Source: Scatomorpha sp964535405
GTDB taxonomy: Bacteria > Bacillota > Clostridia > Oscillospirales > Oscillospiraceae
Length of the DNA: 29,519 nt
Direction: 5' to 3'
NCBI GenBank assembly: GCA_964535405.1
Contig: CAZHUG010000027.1
Coordinates: 1-29,519, forward strand
The notes under the pieces were generated by a model that had not been told where the DNA came from, made no database searches, and saw only the letters and a list, made by a program, of their open reading frames with translations. Below, in pieces: positions 1-6,477 of this stretch. Each line of letters begins with the position of its first letter. Position 1 is the first letter of the stretch. The translations under genes were made by a program, and so were the position numbers.

Positions 1-2
1 GC

Positions 3-203
3 CATATTGAACGCGGTATGGATTCGCTGATGAACAACCGCACAGTTTTTGTCATCGCGCACCGCCTGTCTACCGTGCGAAACTCAAACTGCATCGTGGT
101 TATCGAGGACGGCGAAATTGAGGAAAAGGGCGACCACGGCGAGCTGCTTGAGCTTGAGGGCCGCTACTACCTTTTGTATACCGGACAGCATACGCTGGAT
201 TAA
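3..203 (+). CDS. ABC exporter, C-terminal end (partial at 5' edge)
   Basis: Only the last 66 residues are present; the reading frame is open to the window edge, so the ATG at 18 is internal. The visible part is the end of an ABC nucleotide-binding domain of the fused exporter type: the H-loop stretch VFVIAHRLSTVRN, then IVVIEDGEIEEKGDHGELL and a short tail. In this family the domain follows a six-helix membrane domain and exports lipids, peptides or drugs, but nothing here identifies the substrate. No convincing terminator follows; a weak interrupted stem lies at about 255-274. The next gene has its own promoter at 291, so this is the end of a separate transcription unit. Confidence 0.9.
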   Translation, partial: HIERGMDSLMNNRTVFVIAHRLSTVRNSNCIVVIEDGEIEEKGDHGELLELEGRYYLLYTGQHTLD

Positions 204-290
204 TTTTACAGTTATTTTAAGAATACTTTACAGATATGCTGCGTTAAACCGATATTGTTTTAGGCATCTAAACAAAATGAACATTTCCAC

Positions 291-320
291 TTGACACGCA
301 CTAGATTGAGGTGCAATAAT
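291..320 (+). promoter_or_regulatory. Sigma-A promoter of the liv leader/operon
   Basis: TTGACA at 291-296, an 18-bp spacer, then AATAAT at 315-320 (five of six matches to the -10 consensus). Transcription would begin near 327, about 22 bases before the leader-peptide ATG. No second promoter is evident between the terminator at 501-536 and livJ, so this is probably the promoter of the whole liv operon. Confidence 0.75.
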
Positions 321-348
321 TATCGCAAGCTATTTTGGAGGAAACAAC

Positions 349-462
349 ATGTATACTTTCACCGCTCTCGTACTCATACTTATTAGCATTATCGTAGTAC
401 TCCTTGGAGTAATCGATGGTGCAGATTTGGCGTGTGCGAGTGGAGGCGGTATAGGTGTTTAG
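349..462 (+). CDS. Branched-chain-amino-acid leader peptide (37 aa)
   Basis: A 37-codon frame from ATG 349 to TAG 460-462, led by an excellent ribosome site (TTTTGGAGGAAACAAC). Residues 7-22 (nt 367-414) read LVLILISIIVVLLGVI: 14 of 16 are Leu, Ile or Val. It is followed within 40 bases by a strong terminator and then by the branched-chain amino acid transport operon. That is the classic layout of a leader peptide whose translation senses charged Leu/Ile/Val tRNA, as in ilv and leu operons of enterobacteria and actinobacteria. The peptide itself probably has no function. An alternative is a small membrane protein or a degraded gene, since the hydrophobic run could also span a membrane. The position before livJ favours the attenuator reading. 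Confidence 0.7.
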   Translation: MYTFTALVLILISIIVVLLGVIDGADLACASGGGIGV

Positions 463-500
463 CTTGACGACAAGATAGTAGTCTAGCAATTAAACCTTTA

Positions 501-536
501 GCCCTGCGGCACAAGCCGCAGGGCTTTTTGTTTTTT
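501..536 (+). terminator. Attenuator terminator upstream of livJ
   Basis: GCCCTGCGGC (501-510), loop ACAA, GCCGCAGGGC (515-524): a perfect 10-bp GC-rich stem followed by TTTTTGTTTTTT. It lies between the leader peptide and livJ, with only 25 bases to the livJ start and no promoter visible in between. Read-through must therefore feed livJ, which makes this a regulated terminator rather than a simple end of gene. Confidence 0.88.
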
Positions 537-561
537 GCAGCAATAATTTGGAGGAGAGAAT

Positions 562-1743
562 ATGAAAAAGAAACACTCAATCTTTGCAATGATGCTTGTC
601 GCCGTGGTATGTCTCACACTTCTGGCAGGCTGCGGCTCCGACCCCGTGTCCAACGAAACCATTAAAATTGGCATTCTCGGTCCTCACACAGGCGATACCG
701 CCGTCTATGGTCTTGCGGTTAAAAACGCCGCGACGCTCTATTTTGACGAAATCAACGCAAACGGCGGAATTAACGGCAAGCAGATTGAACTCCTCGTCTA
801 CGACAACAAGGGCGATGACGCCGAAGCAATCAACTCCTTTAACCGCATGGTCAGTGAGGGCATGACCGCCCTTCTTGGCGACGTTCTGACCGGCAACACA
901 ATTGCTGTAGTCGGTGAGGCATATCCCATCAACATGCCCATGATCACCGCCTCCGCCACTGCTGCCGCAGTTACCGTTGGCGAGGACGGCACAGTTTTCT
1001 CGAACGTATTCCGCACCTGTTTCATTGACCCCTTCCAGGGCGAGAAAATGGCCCAATACGCAAGCGAAATTCTTGGTGCAACTACCGCTGCAATTCTCTA
1101 TCAAAACGGCGACGACTACTCCACAGGTCTGAAGGAGTCGTTTGAGAGTAAATGCTCCCAGCTGGGTGTCGAGGTCGTCGCGGTTGAGGCTTTCTCCAAG
1201 GGAGATACCAACTTCAAGGCACAGCTCACCAACATCCACTCCAAATCCCCCGATGTGGTTTTCGTTCCCGCATATTATGAGGTTGACGGTATGATCGTCA
1301 CCCAGGCACGCCAAATCGGCTCTGAAGCTATATTCATGGGCGGCGACGGCTGGTCCGATGTTGCGAAATACGCCTCCGCTGAGGATCTGGAAGGCTCGGT
1401 TTTCTGCTCTGCCTACGCTCCCGGCACTTCTGACGCAATCATAGCCTTTGAAGAAGCTTACATAGAAAAATTTGGCAAGGATACACTCAATATGTTTGCG
1501 GCCAACTCCTACGATGCCGCAATGATTCTGTGTAATGCGCTGGAAATTGCAGAGCAGTCCGGTGCTGAAACCGGCTCCGACGAGTATAAGCAGGCAGTCA
1601 TCGACGCCATACGCGACAATAGCGGAGATATCTCCGGCGTGACCAGCGACGGCTATACCTTCGATCAGTACAACAACCCCATTAAGGACGCAGTTATCAT
1701 AAAGGTCACCGGCGGCGAACCCACCTTCGACCGCATATTCTAA
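562..1743 (+). CDS. livJ: Branched-chain amino acid ABC transporter, substrate-binding lipoprotein
   Basis: A 393-residue extracytoplasmic binding protein of the Leu/Ile/Val family (Peripla_BP_6 type) that captures branched-chain amino acids for the LivHMGF importer. The N-terminus is a lipoprotein signal: charged MKKKH, hydrophobic core, and lipobox LAGC with the acylated Cys at residue 24, so the mature protein is membrane-tethered. Family features follow: IKIGILGPHTGDTAVYG, then NAATLYFDEINANGGINGK, then residues typical of the hinged two-lobe fold. ATG 562 has a GGAGGAGAG ribosome site. It is the first structural gene of livJHMGF, downstream of the leader attenuator. A hairpin after its stop may raise its mRNA level relative to the membrane genes. 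The exact ligand (amino acid versus related amide) cannot be read from sequence. Confidence 0.92.
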   Translation: MKKKHSIFAMMLVAVVCLTLLAGCGSDPVSNETIKIGILGPHTGDTAVYGLAVKNAATLYFDEINANGGINGKQIELLVYDNKGDDAEAINSFNRMVSEGMTALLGDVLTGNTIAVVGEAYPINMPMITASATAAAVTVGEDGTVFSNVFRTCFIDPFQGEKMAQYASEILGATTAAILYQNGDDYSTGLKESFESKCSQLGVEVVAVEAFSKGDTNFKAQLTNIHSKSPDVVFVPAYYEVDGMIVTQARQIGSEAIFMGGDGWSDVAKYASAEDLEGSVFCSAYAPGTSDAIIAFEEAYIEKFGKDTLNMFAANSYDAAMILCNALEIAEQSGAETGSDEYKQAVIDAIRDNSGDISGVTSDGYTFDQYNNPIKDAVIIKVTGGEPTFDRIF

Positions 1744-1752
1744 AAGCCTTTT

Positions 1753-1780
1753 GCCCTCCTGCGCATTCCCGCAGGGGGGC
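1753..1780 (+). other. livJ-livH intercistronic hairpin
   Basis: GCCCTCCTGCG (1753-1763) pairs with CGCAGGGGGGC (1770-1780) with one G-U pair and a 6-base loop. No T-run follows, so it is not a normal terminator. Such hairpins after binding-protein genes often protect the upstream mRNA from 3' decay and so favour excess binding protein; that role is inferred here. Confidence 0.6.
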
Positions 1781-1809
1781 CTGAATCCTATTATGAAAGG
1801 ATGACCGAT

Positions 1810-2697
1810 ATGTCTCTTCTCTCCCAGATACTCAACCAGCTCATGAACGGGCTTCAAACAGGCTCTATATATGCACTGGTGGCGTTGGGTTACAGCATGG
1901 TCTACGGCATCATAATGCTTTTAAATTTCGCCCACGGCGATATTATCATGGTTGGCGCATATGTTGTCTGGCTCGCCATGACCCGCTTTGCGCTCAGTCC
2001 CATACTCGCCATCGTCCTTGCGATTTTGGCCTGCACAGTGCTCGGCATGCTGATTGAAAAGCTGGCCTATGCCCCACTGCGCGGATCTCCACGCATATCC
2101 CTGCTCATCACCGCCATCGGTGTGTCGTTCCTGCTCGAGAATTTGGCGCAGCTCATCTTTGGTGCCAGCTCTCAAAATGTGCCCGTAATTATCAGAAACA
2201 TCCAGCTTTCCTTAGGCTCTGTCAAGGTCGACTTTACTTCTATTATCACAGTTATCGTATCCATAATCGCTATGATCGGTCTGACCTTCCTTGTGAGCAA
2301 GACAAAGATGGGCAAGGCCATGCGCGCCGTCTCCGAGGACACAGGTGCCGCCCAGCTAATGGGCATAAACGTGAGCCGAACCATCGCCTTCACCTTTGCA
2401 ATCGGCTCCGCTCTCGCGGGCATTGGTTCAGTTCTCTACTGCTGTGCCTATCCTCAGGCGAGTCCGACCATGGGTTCAATGCTCGGTCTCAAGGCCTTCG
2501 TCGCCGCGGTTCTCGGCGGAATCGGTTCAATACCCGGCGCAATGCTGGGCGGCTTTGCCATCGGCCTGGCAGAGGTTTTCATATCGAGCATCGGCCTTTC
2601 AGTATGGCGCGATGCGGTGCTCTTCATAATACTCATCGTTGTGCTTGCGGTAAAGCCCACGGGCATCATGGGCCGCCCGATGACTGAGAAGGTGTAG
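1810..2697 (+). CDS. livH: Branched-chain amino acid ABC transporter permease LivH
   Basis: A very hydrophobic protein of 295 residues, about eight membrane helices, one of the two permease subunits forming the translocation channel. Family hallmarks are GLQTGSIYALVALGYSMVYGIIMLLNFAHGD near the N-terminus, PLRGSPRISLLITAIGVS, the cytoplasmic loop MRAVSEDTGAAQLMGIN that docks on the ATPases, and the C-terminal KPTGIMGR. I take ATG 1810 as start because AAAGGA lies about 8 bases before it; the in-frame ATG at 1801 would directly abut that ribosome site. It is third in the operon after the livJ hairpin and 6 bases before livM. Confidence 0.92.
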   Translation: MSLLSQILNQLMNGLQTGSIYALVALGYSMVYGIIMLLNFAHGDIIMVGAYVVWLAMTRFALSPILAIVLAILACTVLGMLIEKLAYAPLRGSPRISLLITAIGVSFLLENLAQLIFGASSQNVPVIIRNIQLSLGSVKVDFTSIITVIVSIIAMIGLTFLVSKTKMGKAMRAVSEDTGAAQLMGINVSRTIAFTFAIGSALAGIGSVLYCCAYPQASPTMGSMLGLKAFVAAVLGGIGSIPGAMLGGFAIGLAEVFISSIGLSVWRDAVLFIILIVVLAVKPTGIMGRPMTEKV

Positions 2698-2703
2698 GCT
2701 AAT

Positions 2704-3786
2704 ATGAAAAAACACTACTTGCAAATTCCGGCGCTGCTGCGCTATGTCATAAACTTTGCTCTGTTTGCGGCTTTTCTGGCCCTGGTTCAGATCCTTATAC
2801 AAAACGGGACAGTGAACACCTACTACACCAAGGTGCTCATGCTGGTGGGTGTCAACATTATTCTGGCTGTCTCATTGAACATCGCCACGGGCTACCTCGG
2901 TCAGCTCCCGCTCGGTCACGCAGGCTTCATGGCTGTCGGCGCATACGCCTGCGCAATTATGATGAAGGCAATGCCCGTTTCGGCAGCAAGCGGTCTGCCC
3001 TTCGTCTGGTGCATTACCCTCGCGACAGTTTTTGGAGGGATAATCGCCGCGCTGTTCGGCATGCTTATCGGAATTCCGGCACTCAGACTAAAGGGTGACT
3101 ATCTCGCCATCGTCACGCTGGGCTTCGGTGAGATCATCCGTGTGGTTCTGTTGAATATCGACAGTCTGCTCGGCTTCAAGCTCACCTACGGTGCCGCAAG
3201 CCTGAAGAACATCCCCAAAACCAGCAGTTTTCTCATCGTGTTCATCGCCGTCGGCATCGTATGTTTTCTCATACACACAATGATGAAATCCCGCCACGGC
3301 AGGGCAATTCTCTCGATCCGCGAAAACGAGATTGCCGCTGAAAGCTGCGGCATCAACGTGACCTATTATAAGACTCTGGGTTTCGTGGTCTCAGCTTTTT
3401 TTGCAGGAATTGCCGGCGGACTTTACGCGGGCTATCTCGGCATTCTCGGTCCAAACGGCTTCGGCTTCATGAAATCTATCGAGATACTGGTCATGGTCGT
3501 TTTGGGCGGCATGGGCAGCATGATAGGCTCCATCACCTCGGCTGCGGTGCTGACCATTGTTCCGGAAGTTCTGCACACAGTTGAAAAATACCGCATGGTC
3601 ATCTACTCACTGCTGCTGATCCTGGTCATGATCTTCAAGCCCTCGGGTCTGTTTGGGCGCTATGACTTTTCCATGAGCAGAACACTTGAAAAGCTTTTGA
3701 ATGCCGGCAAAACGAAAAACAAACGGAAGGAGGCGGCAGACCATGGCGAAGTTGGTTCCGGTGCCGAGCTTAGGAATGATACCTGA
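2704..3786 (+). CDS. livM: Branched-chain amino acid ABC transporter permease LivM
   Basis: A 360-residue permease, partner of LivH. It shows the LivM signature NIATGYLGQLPLGHAGFMAVGAYA, the ALRLKGDYLAIVTLGFGEIIRV block, the ATPase-docking loop SIRENEIAAESCGIN and the end motif KPSGLFGRYDF, with about nine membrane helices. The last 30 or so residues are a hydrophilic tail (KTKNKRKEAADH...) coded in the region that overlaps the livG start by 44 bases, so translation of the two is likely coupled. Start at ATG 2704, 6 bases after livH, with an AAGGTG-type site inside the livH 3' end. Confidence 0.92.
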   Translation: MKKHYLQIPALLRYVINFALFAAFLALVQILIQNGTVNTYYTKVLMLVGVNIILAVSLNIATGYLGQLPLGHAGFMAVGAYACAIMMKAMPVSAASGLPFVWCITLATVFGGIIAALFGMLIGIPALRLKGDYLAIVTLGFGEIIRVVLLNIDSLLGFKLTYGAASLKNIPKTSSFLIVFIAVGIVCFLIHTMMKSRHGRAILSIRENEIAAESCGINVTYYKTLGFVVSAFFAGIAGGLYAGYLGILGPNGFGFMKSIEILVMVVLGGMGSMIGSITSAAVLTIVPEVLHTVEKYRMVIYSLLLILVMIFKPSGLFGRYDFSMSRTLEKLLNAGKTKNKRKEAADHGEVGSGAELRNDT

Positions 3787-4573
3787 ACGAGATATTGACA
3801 AAACGCCCGTGCTCGACGTGAGGCACCTGGGCATCGACTTCGGCGGTCTCACAGCCGTGGATGATTTCAGCATCATAATTGGCAGAACCGAAATTTCCGG
3901 ACTTATCGGCCCGAACGGAGCCGGAAAAACCACGATTTTCAATCTCCTAACCAACGTATATACCTCTGACCGTGGCAGCATTCTCCTGGACGGGGTTGAC
4001 ACCTGCGGAAAAAGCACCTGGCAGCTAAACCGTGCGGGTGTTGCCCGCACCTTTCAGAACATCCGCCTGTTTTCTGAGCTGACTGTCGAGGAAAATGTGC
4101 GCATTGGTCTTCACAACGAGATGAAGTATAGCCTTGGCAGTTCACTTGTTCGCCTGCCGCGCTACTGGCGCGAGGAGCGCGTCGCCCACGAGCGCGCAAT
4201 TGAGCTGCTGTCCATTTTCGACATGCAGGATATGGCGGGCGCAACAGCCGGCAGCCTGCCCTATGGCGCACAGCGCAGGCTTGAAATTGTCCGCGCCCTC
4301 GCCACAAACCCCAGCCTCCTGCTGCTCGACGAGCCTGCGGCAGGCATGAACCCCTCAGAAACCGCCGAACTGATGGAAAATATTCTGAAGATCCGCGACA
4401 CCTTCGGGATCGCCATCTTCCTCATTGAACACGACATGAACCTCGTCATGGGCGTTTGCGAGGGCATTGCGGTTGTAAACTACGGACGCATCATAGCCAA
4501 GGGCACGCCTGAAGAAATACGCACAAATCCCGCAGTTATCGAGGCGTATCTCGGCAGAAGGGAGGGCGCATGA
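3743..4573 (+). CDS. livG: Branched-chain amino acid ABC transporter ATPase LivG
   Basis: A 276-residue ATPase that drives import. Walker A is GPNGAGKT at residues 56-63. The LivG form of the signature is LPYGAQRRLEIVRAL, Walker B is LLLLDEPAAGMNP, and the H-loop is IEHDM. The end AYLGRREGA matches the usual LivG C-terminus. ATG 3743 is preferred because AAGGAGG lies 9-10 bases upstream; an in-frame ATG at 3701 lacks such a site. About 20 residues precede the ATPase core, a little longer than common LivG proteins. It overlaps livM by 44 bases and is one base from livF. Confidence 0.92.
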   Translation: MAKLVPVPSLGMIPERDIDKTPVLDVRHLGIDFGGLTAVDDFSIIIGRTEISGLIGPNGAGKTTIFNLLTNVYTSDRGSILLDGVDTCGKSTWQLNRAGVARTFQNIRLFSELTVEENVRIGLHNEMKYSLGSSLVRLPRYWREERVAHERAIELLSIFDMQDMAGATAGSLPYGAQRRLEIVRALATNPSLLLLDEPAAGMNPSETAELMENILKIRDTFGIAIFLIEHDMNLVMGVCEGIAVVNYGRIIAKGTPEEIRTNPAVIEAYLGRREGA

Positions 4574-4574
4574 C

Positions 4575-5276
4575 ATGTTGCTGGAGGTAAACGAATTAAA
4601 CGTCTTTTACTCACAAATCCACGCCCTCCACGACGTGAGTTTTCATGTTGAACGGGGCGAAATTGTTTCTCTGATCGGCGCAAACGGAGCCGGAAAATCC
4701 ACCACCCTGAAAACGATCTCCGGGCTTCTGCGCTCTAAAACAGGCTCTGTCTCCTTCGACGGTGAAGATATCTCGAAGGCGGAGCCGCATAACATAGTCA
4801 AACGCGGCCTCGCCCACGTTCCGGAGGGTCGGAGGGTCTTTCTGCAAATGACTGTCCTTGAAAATCTTGAGATGGGTGCGTTCACCCAGAGGTGCGTCTC
4901 GCAGGATGATCTGGCGCTTGTCTATGAGCGTTTTCCCCGCCTTGCCGAGCGCAGAGGGCAAATTGCGGGAACTCTTTCCGGCGGCGAGCAGCAGATGCTC
5001 GCGATGGGTCGCGCGCTCATGAGCCGCCCAAGGCTCATGATGCTAGACGAGCCGTCGATGGGGCTTGCCCCCCTGCTCGTGGAGCAGATATTTGAAATTA
5101 TCAAAGAGCTGCGCGAGGGCGGCACGACGATTCTACTGGTCGAGCAAAACGCTCTCATGGCGCTTTCAATCGCCGACCGCGGCTACGTTTTGGAGTCCGG
5201 CCGGGTGGTTCTGGCAGATAAGGCAAGCGCACTTTTGCAAAATGACGACGTTCGCCGCGCATATCTCGGCGGTTGA
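4575..5276 (+). CDS. livF: Branched-chain amino acid ABC transporter ATPase LivF
   Basis: A 233-residue second ATPase of the importer, usual LivF length. Walker A is GANGAGKS (residues 35-42), the signature is LSGGEQQMLAMGRAL, Walker B is LMMLDEPSMGLAP, the H-loop is VEQNA, and AYLGG is at the C-terminus. The ribosome site GGAGGG is inside the end of livG and the genes are separated by one base, so they are co-translated. It is the last gene of the liv operon; a symmetrical terminator follows at once. Confidence 0.93.
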   Translation: MLLEVNELNVFYSQIHALHDVSFHVERGEIVSLIGANGAGKSTTLKTISGLLRSKTGSVSFDGEDISKAEPHNIVKRGLAHVPEGRRVFLQMTVLENLEMGAFTQRCVSQDDLALVYERFPRLAERRGQIAGTLSGGEQQMLAMGRALMSRPRLMMLDEPSMGLAPLLVEQIFEIIKELREGGTTILLVEQNALMALSIADRGYVLESGRVVLADKASALLQNDDVRRAYLGG

Positions 5277-5280
5277 GCGC

Positions 5281-5316
5281 AAAAATCCGGCTACATTGTG
5301 ATGTAGCCGGATTTTT
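5281..5316. terminator. Bidirectional terminator between livF and the FakA-domain gene
   Basis: AAAAATCCGGCTACAT (5281-5296) and ATGTAGCCGGATTTTT (5301-5316) form a perfect 16-bp inverted repeat with loop TGTG. A-runs and T-runs on both flanks let it end livF on the plus strand and the minus-strand gene that stops at 5326. Confidence 0.93.
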
Positions 5317-5325
5317 TACTCTAAA

Positions 5326-5577
5326 TTATCCCTGTAAGCCTCTCGCCTGTCTGTCCATTTCCTCAATGACCATATCGTGAATTTCGCCCAGGCTCGCGCA
5401 ATACTCCAGGACCTCCCAGGGCTTATTGGTATGAAAATGTATCTTAATAAGCTCCTCATCCCCAATGGCGATGAGGCAGTCGCCCTCAAAGTTTTCTGTG
5501 AAATGCTCATTTATCTTGTCTTCATCCAGTCCGGTTCCTTCAATCAGCAACTGTGTGTCATATTTAAATTCCAACAT
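5326..5577 (-). CDS. Stand-alone FakA/YloV middle-domain protein
   Basis: An 83-residue protein that resembles only the middle domain of the fatty acid kinase subunit FakA (YloV, DAK2 family). FakA has an N-terminal ATP-binding DhaL-like domain, a middle domain and a C-terminal FakB-binding region. Here one sees EFKYDTQLLIEG, GDCLIAIGDEELIKIHFHTNKPWEVLEY and GEIHDMVIEEM, close to the family pattern with its HxH motif (HFH). The kinase domain is absent, so it cannot phosphorylate alone. It may bind a FakB-like partner or regulate kinase activity, but that is inference. The start has GGGG 9 bases upstream and its own promoter at 5618-5646. It is a monocistronic gene divergent from the response regulator. 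Confidence 0.7.
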   Translation of the reverse strand: MLEFKYDTQLLIEGTGLDEDKINEHFTENFEGDCLIAIGDEELIKIHFHTNKPWEVLEYCASLGEIHDMVIEEMDRQARGLQG

Positions 5578-5617
5578 AATTTATATCCCCGCTTTATTAG
5601 TTCTTAGATTGCTATTC

Positions 5618-5646
5618 ATTATACATCTGCCTGACAAACAACACAA
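5618..5646 (-). promoter_or_regulatory. Promoter of the FakA-domain gene
   Basis: Read on the minus strand: TTGTGT (5641-5646), a 17-bp spacer, and a perfect TATAAT (5618-5623). It lies about 41 bases before the start codon at 5577. Confidence 0.65.
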
Positions 5647-5659
5647 TGCTTGCAAACAG

Positions 5660-5688
5660 TTGCCATCGCCCGTTTTACTGGCTATAAT
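5660..5688 (+). promoter_or_regulatory. Promoter of the response regulator gene at 5722
   Basis: TTGCCA (5660-5665), a 17-bp spacer and TATAAT (5683-5688). The spacer contains TTTACTG (5674-5680), identical to one heptamer of the tandem array before the downstream exporter, hinting at autoregulation. A single copy is weak evidence. Confidence 0.75.
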
Positions 5689-5721
5689 ATATCTTGATCT
5701 ACTAATTGCGAGGTATGTATA

Positions 5722-6387
5722 ATGAAGAATATTCTTGTTATTGATGACGATATCCATATTGGCAATGTGATAGAGGAGCTGCTCCGCAGGGAGGGCTATG
5801 GCGTTTCTCGTGCGTATTCCGGCACAGAGGCGCTGCTTTATCTGGCCGCACACAGGCCTGACCTTGTCCTGCTTGACCTCATGCTGCCGGGTCTGAACGG
5901 TGAGGAGGTACTGCCGCACTTGAGTGGCATCCCCGTCATTGTTGTCAGCGCAAAGGTTGGCGTCACTGACAAGGTGGACTTACTCTTAGGCGGTGCGTCG
6001 GACTATATAACAAAGCCCTTTGACACGAAAGAGCTGTTAGCCAGAGTCGCCGTTCAGCTTAGATCCTCTGCCGCTCCCAAAAAGAGCAGCAGCCTGTCAT
6101 TTGATAAAATAACAATGGATACCGCTTCATACACGGTCAGCGTCGGTGACGCGCCTGTAAAGCTGACGCGGACAGAGTACGCCATTTTAAAGCTGCTCCT
6201 GCAAAACCCGAGTCAGGTCATCACAAAATCCATCATGCTCGATCGAATTTGCGAGGATACTCCTGACTGTATGGAAAGCTCACTCAAGGTTCACATTAGC
6301 AATTTGAGGCGGAAGCTGCGCGAGGCGGGTGGAAAGGATTATATCGAGGCCGTATGGGGAATCGGCTTCAAGCTGAGTGCGCAGTAA
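5722..6387 (+). CDS. OmpR/PhoB-family response regulator (exporter-linked)
   Basis: A 221-residue two-component regulator. The receiver domain (1-115) has the acidic pair DDD at 8-10, phospho-acceptor Asp52 in LVLLDLMLPG and the conserved Lys in YITKPF. A winged-helix DNA-binding domain follows (about 125-220), with LTRTEYAILKLLLQ, VHISNLRRKLR and VWGIGFKL. It starts the unit regulator, ABC ATPase, permease, histidine kinase, the arrangement of antimicrobial-peptide sensing and detoxification modules in Firmicutes. It has its own promoter (5660-5688). Likely targets are the three TTWACYG repeats before the ATPase gene. The start is ATG 5722; its ribosome site (GAGG) is modest. Confidence 0.9.
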   Translation: MKNILVIDDDIHIGNVIEELLRREGYGVSRAYSGTEALLYLAAHRPDLVLLDLMLPGLNGEEVLPHLSGIPVIVVSAKVGVTDKVDLLLGGASDYITKPFDTKELLARVAVQLRSSAAPKKSSSLSFDKITMDTASYTVSVGDAPVKLTRTEYAILKLLLQNPSQVITKSIMLDRICEDTPDCMESSLKVHISNLRRKLREAGGKDYIEAVWGIGFKLSAQ

Positions 6388-6391
6388 AAAC

Positions 6392-6447
6392 TTAACCGGA
6401 TCTTTACTGTTCCCTTTACCGATTTCATAAGCCGCCGCAGCTATACT
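6392..6447 (+). promoter_or_regulatory. Tandem response-regulator sites and -10 element of the ABC exporter genes
   Basis: Three heptamers of pattern TTWACYG in the same orientation: TTAACCG (6392-6398), TTTACTG (6403-6409), TTTACCG (6415-6421), spaced 11 and 12 bp, the direct-repeat spacing bound by PhoB/OmpR-type dimers. A -10 like TATACT (6442-6447) lies 20 bases beyond the last repeat. No good -35 hexamer is present, as expected for an activator-dependent promoter. Confidence 0.6.
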
Positions 6448-6477
6448 TACGGCATCACATAAAAGGAGGCTTATTAT

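Noticed and set aside
255..274. TGTTTTAG...CTAAACA stem as the terminator of the first ABC gene
   Set aside because: Interrupted, AT-rich and without a T-run; too weak to call.
349..488. Reading the leader frame as a truncated SecG-like gene
   Set aside because: There is only one hydrophobic run, no second SecG helix in any frame, and the Leu/Ile/Val bias plus terminator and liv genes fit a leader peptide better.
577..1857. A 426-codon open frame on the minus strand across livJ
   Set aside because: It is antisense to a clear livJ with lipobox and family motifs, has no convincing domain and arises from the codon pattern of the opposite strand.
3701..3742. Upstream ATG for LivG at 3701
   Set aside because: No ribosome site; ATG 3743 has AAGGAGG at good spacing and gives a normal LivG start.
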